Source of the DNA: an uncultured Clostridia bacterium
GTDB lineage: Bacteria; Bacillota; Clostridia; Christensenellales; Aristaeellaceae
Reading direction: 5' to 3'
Length of the DNA stretch: 64,000 nucleotides
Assembly (NCBI GenBank): GCA_944362695.1
Contig: CALVTQ010000035.1
Location: 1 to 64,000, forward strand
The number at the start of each line of letters is the position of its first letter. The stretch's first letter is position 1. A program made the position numbers and the translations under genes. Under the pieces are notes generated by a model. It did not search any database, was not told the origin of the DNA, and saw only the letters and a list, made by a program, of their open reading frames with translations. Of this stretch, positions 61,172-64,000 are shown one piece after another.

Positions 61172-63865
61172 TCAGCCCAGCGCGTCGAGCCTTTCGACAA
61201 GGAGCGACACAACGTTTTCGGGCAAGTGCATCATCCCGGCGAGGCGGGGGAAGGTCATGCCGTAAGCCGCCTTGAGCTGTTCGTTGGTCGACACGCCGGG
61301 GAGCAGCTCGTCGATGATCGCCCTGCCGCGCGGGTCGGCCAAGATGTCGCCGACAGTGCTCTCGGAGGAAAGCGCGGGCTTGCTCAGCGCGTCGAGCCTT
61401 TCGACAAGAACCGACACGACATTTTCGGGCAGGTGCATCATCCCGGCGAGACGCGGGAACGTCATGCCGTAAGCCGCCTTGAGCTGTTCGTTGGTGGACA
61501 CGCCGGGGAGCAGCTCGTCGATGATCGCCTTGCCGCGCGGGTCGGCGAGGATGTCGCCGACGGTGCTTTCGGAGGACAGGCCGCTGCGCGCGGGCTTTTT
61601 CTTGGGCGCGGGCGCGGGAGCGGCGGGCTTGGCGGGCTCGTCGCGGGTCATGGAATCGTAATCGAGCGATTCGACGACGGGCAGGAAATCCGCGCTGCAC
61701 GTGAAGCTGTGATGGCCGGGCGTGAGCGCGTGGGTCGTGCCGTCGGCGAGGGTGATGTCGCCCGCGACAGGCGTGTCGATCTCGTAGCGGACAATGTCGC
61801 CGTCCACCTTCCACACGGACTTGATGACGCCGTGACGGGACTTGAAGCTGCCGGACGCGCCGCCCAGCTCGCGGCAGGCCAGCGGAACGAGCCGCACGCG
61901 CGCGAAGCCCGGTTCGGCGGGCTGTATGCCGAGGATGTGTTCATAGAGGAAGCGGCCCACGGAGCCGAACGCGTAGTGGTTGAAGGAGACCATGTTGTCG
62001 TCCGACATGGAGTCCTCGTTGACCGTGCCGTCCGGGCGCAGCGAGTCCCAGCGCTCCCACGTGGTCGTCGCGCCGCGCTTGACCTGATACATCCAGCCGG
62101 GGCAGTGCTCCTGCAAGAGCAGATGGAGCGCGAGGCCCGCGTCGCCGTTCTCGCGCAGCAGCGGGAGGATGTGCTCGGTGGAGAAAAAGCCGGTCTGCAT
62201 GCCGTGCGCGCGGATGTTTTCGATCAGCTTGCGATACACCTTATCCCACAGCTCGCCGCGCGGGATGACGAAGCGCAGCGCCATGATGTACGCGCCCTGA
62301 TAGTCATCGCGCATGCTGCCGTCGTCGAGCACGAACGCCTTGATATAGGCATTGCGCACGCGCTCGAGCTCGCCCGCGTAACGGGCTTCGTCGTCCGCAA
62401 AGCCGAAGCGATGCGCGGTCTCGGTCATGATGCGCAGATCATTGACGATGAAGGCGTTGGAGACCGGGCCGTGGTGCATGGCCATCCACGCGGTGTCCTT
62501 GCCCAGCATCAGCCAATCGCCCAGAGACGGGGCCATCCACAGACCGCCCTCGCCCGCATGGCGCAGCTCGCACTCGACGAAGGTCTTCATGCTGTCGTAC
62601 TGCGCGCGCAGGTGCTCGTCCGTGCCGTACATCTCAAATAGCATCTCGGGCACGATGGTCACGCAGTTGCCCCAGCCGAGCATGCTCATGAAGCCGATGC
62701 CCGCGGGGCCCTCGGCGGGGATCGTCGGGGCGACGTAGCCCTCCGTGTTGGCCGCCTGCGAATCGCGGATGTCTTGCAGGAACTTTTTCCAAAACAGCTC
62801 GGTGTCAAAATTGTATGCGCCTGTGCGGGCGAAGACGTGGCCGTCGCCGGTGTAGCCCTGGCGCTCGTCGCGCTGGGGGCAGTCGGTCGGGACCTCGACG
62901 TAATTGGATTTCTGGCCCCAGACCTGATTGTTGTACAGCCTGTCGACCAAAGGATTGTCGCAGGCAAATTCGCCGGTGCGCGCCATGTCGCTGTACACGG
63001 CGTAGGCGCGCAGCAGGCCGGGCTTGTACGGCACGCCGGTCAGCTCGACGTAGCGGAAGCCCATGTACGTGAAGCGCGGGCGATAGACGCCGCCGTTTTT
63101 GTGCCGGTCGGCGTAGACGGTCGTCGCCTTGGCCTTGCGAAGGTTCGCGGTGTAGAGCGTGCCGTCGGGGTTGAGGATTTCGCCGTGGCGCAGGGTCAGC
63201 GTGTCGCCATCCATGTATTGCGGGTCGATGCACACGACGCCCGCGAAATTCTGGCCGAAATCGACGATGGTGAAGCCGTCGTGCTTCGTAACGGCGACGG
63301 GCTTGATCTCCTCGTGCAGCTTCACGGAGAGAATGGTCTCGCTGATTTCGTCCGGCAGCGGGCCGGTGTAGGGCTCGTGGCGGACGGGCAGGAGCGTGCG
63401 GTCCGCGTCGTAGACCTCGCCGTCGTACAAGCCCGCGTACTCGTAAAACGAGCCGGTGCAGGTCACGTCCTCGCCGCGCGATGTGTAAACCGCATCGCCC
63501 ACGGTCAGCACCCACGACACGGCAGGGCGCTCGCCGTAGATCTGGCAGCGGTTTTTGAACGTGTAGCGTCCGCAATACCAGCCCTGCGCGAGCTGGACGG
63601 TGATCGTGCCGCCGTGCGCCAAAAGATCGGTCACGTCGAATGTCTGGGCGTTCACGCGGGCGGGGTAGTAGGTGTAGCCGGGGGCAAACAGGGCGTCGCC
63701 GAGCTTTTTGCCGTCGATGGCGGCCTCGACCATGCCCAGCGCGGTGATCGTGAGCATCGCGCGCTCGCCGGGGCGGACGGGGGCGATGCGCTGGCCGAAC
63801 TCGACGACCGCGCCCTCCTTGAATTCGCCCACAGGCGCGATGAAAAAGGGCTTCAAATCGACCAT
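61172..63865 (-). CDS. GH78 alpha-L-rhamnosidase with duplicated C-terminal module
   Basis: An 897-residue protein, probably cytoplasmic as no signal peptide is seen. The N-terminal half has beta-domains (AGLYDGEVYDAD, VDFGQNFAGVV), followed by the (alpha/alpha)6 barrel with TDCPQRDERQGYTGDGHVF, the GH78 hallmark, and MYQVKRGATTTWERWDS. GH78 enzymes remove terminal L-rhamnose from plant and bacterial glycans. After a Pro/Ala/Lys linker (about 745-765) come two nearly identical 69-residue helical modules (SSESTVGDILADPRG start), found on the ends of other clostridial glycosidases. GGAGGG precedes the ATG. A sugar-isomerase-like gene lies upstream. Confidence 0.88.
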   Translation of the reverse strand: MVDLKPFFIAPVGEFKEGAVVEFGQRIAPVRPGERAMLTITALGMVEAAIDGKKLGDALFAPGYTYYPARVNAQTFDVTDLLAHGGTITVQLAQGWYCGRYTFKNRCQIYGERPAVSWVLTVGDAVYTSRGEDVTCTGSFYEYAGLYDGEVYDADRTLLPVRHEPYTGPLPDEISETILSVKLHEEIKPVAVTKHDGFTIVDFGQNFAGVVCIDPQYMDGDTLTLRHGEILNPDGTLYTANLRKAKATTVYADRHKNGGVYRPRFTYMGFRYVELTGVPYKPGLLRAYAVYSDMARTGEFACDNPLVDRLYNNQVWGQKSNYVEVPTDCPQRDERQGYTGDGHVFARTGAYNFDTELFWKKFLQDIRDSQAANTEGYVAPTIPAEGPAGIGFMSMLGWGNCVTIVPEMLFEMYGTDEHLRAQYDSMKTFVECELRHAGEGGLWMAPSLGDWLMLGKDTAWMAMHHGPVSNAFIVNDLRIMTETAHRFGFADDEARYAGELERVRNAYIKAFVLDDGSMRDDYQGAYIMALRFVIPRGELWDKVYRKLIENIRAHGMQTGFFSTEHILPLLRENGDAGLALHLLLQEHCPGWMYQVKRGATTTWERWDSLRPDGTVNEDSMSDDNMVSFNHYAFGSVGRFLYEHILGIQPAEPGFARVRLVPLACRELGGASGSFKSRHGVIKSVWKVDGDIVRYEIDTPVAGDITLADGTTHALTPGHHSFTCSADFLPVVESLDYDSMTRDEPAKPAAPAPAPKKKPARSGLSSESTVGDILADPRGKAIIDELLPGVSTNEQLKAAYGMTFPRLAGMMHLPENVVSVLVERLDALSKPALSSESTVGDILADPRGRAIIDELLPGVSTNEQLKAAYGMTFPRLAGMMHLPENVVSLLVERLDALG
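61181..61594. repeat. Tandem 207-bp duplication inside the rhamnosidase gene
   Basis: Two in-frame copies (about 61,181-61,387 and 61,388-61,594) start with CGCGTCGAGCCTTTCGACAA and differ at only a few positions. The period of 207 bp equals 69 codons. Confidence 0.9.
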
Positions 63866-63877
63866 ATCGCGCCCTCC

Positions 63878-64000
63878 TTAAAAGTGCTCGTTCATGTACT
63901 TGGCGCTCACCTGCATGCTCTTGACCGGGCTATTCTCGATCCAGTTGCGGTGGCTCTCGAGGATCACGGCCCCGACGCCGTTGGCTTTCGCGATTTCGGC
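63878..64000 (-). CDS. Sugar isomerase/epimerase-like protein, C-terminal fragment
   Basis: Only the last 40 codons are in the window; the gene enters from the right edge. The sequence contains GVGAVILESHRNWIENSPVK, resembling the C-terminal part of TIM-barrel sugar phosphate isomerase/epimerases (xylose isomerase-like). It ends 12 bases before the rhamnosidase start codon, so they form an operon, consistent with use of released sugar. The family call rests on little sequence. Confidence 0.5.
   Translation of the reverse strand, partial: AEIAKANGVGAVILESHRNWIENSPVKSMQVSAKYMNEHF

Overview
The window reads as chromosomal DNA from a high-GC Firmicute, probably a gut-type Clostridia lineage (Christensenellales/Oscillospirales-like). 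This is an inference from gene content: a leucine T-box leader, split L-serine dehydratase, split transketolase, an ABC-F protein, CvpA, PadR/MarR/GntR/XRE regulators, many consensus sigma-A promoters (TTGACA, 16-18 bp, TATAAT) and strong GGAGG ribosome sites. No rRNA, ordinary tRNA, phage, transposase or CRISPR was seen.

Layout. 0-8 kb: an MBL-fold hydrolase, an ABC-F ATPase behind a long leader, and a MarR-controlled heterodimeric ABC exporter. 8.5-13.7 kb: an RNA 3'-end neighbourhood with RNase Z, a CCA-adding-type nucleotidyltransferase, a Ro60-like TROVE protein (frameshifted), a clear YrlA-type Y RNA with a circularly permuted tRNA-like domain, and a DEDDh exonuclease with a C-terminal zinc ribbon. 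13.7-19.5 kb: serine dehydratase, TrmO, a GntR regulator and split transketolase. 20-27 kb: leftward membrane-protein genes, including TRIC-like and CvpA. 27-31 kb: dnaN-recF flanked on both sides by DnaA-box clusters, with no dnaA, so an origin region is likely. 31-38 kb: SWIM/SNF2 helicase, ThpR, a secreted peptidoglycan-binding protein, peptidase E-like and prolyl-tRNA deacylase-like genes. 38-41.4 kb: T-box and leuCDB. 41.5-51 kb: aldo/keto reductase, HAD phosphatases, RluA synthase and three polytopic GT-C-like membrane proteins. 51-55 kb: XRE regulator, acyltransferase, tatC-tatA-tatB and rfbB. 55-64 kb: a PadR-controlled flavodoxin/SCP2-like/membrane fusion, tldD and pmbA, and an alpha-L-rhamnosidase with a duplicated C-terminal module.

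Most gaps longer than 300 bp are filled by a modular family of GC-rich dispersed repeats (hairpins, GTAACCCC runs and shared 60-200 bp blocks) that often begin at the terminator of the upstream gene. The GTAACCCC motif mostly reads C-rich left of about 20 kb and G-rich to the right, in rough agreement with a replication-strand switch in the 20-31 kb interval.

The most interesting unit is the Y RNA/Ro locus. Both families are known, but here the RNA can be read in full (promoter, Ro-type stem, permuted tRNA mimic, terminator), and it sits among enzymes that process tRNA 3' ends. All structures and boundaries were read by eye; no searches or folding programs were run.
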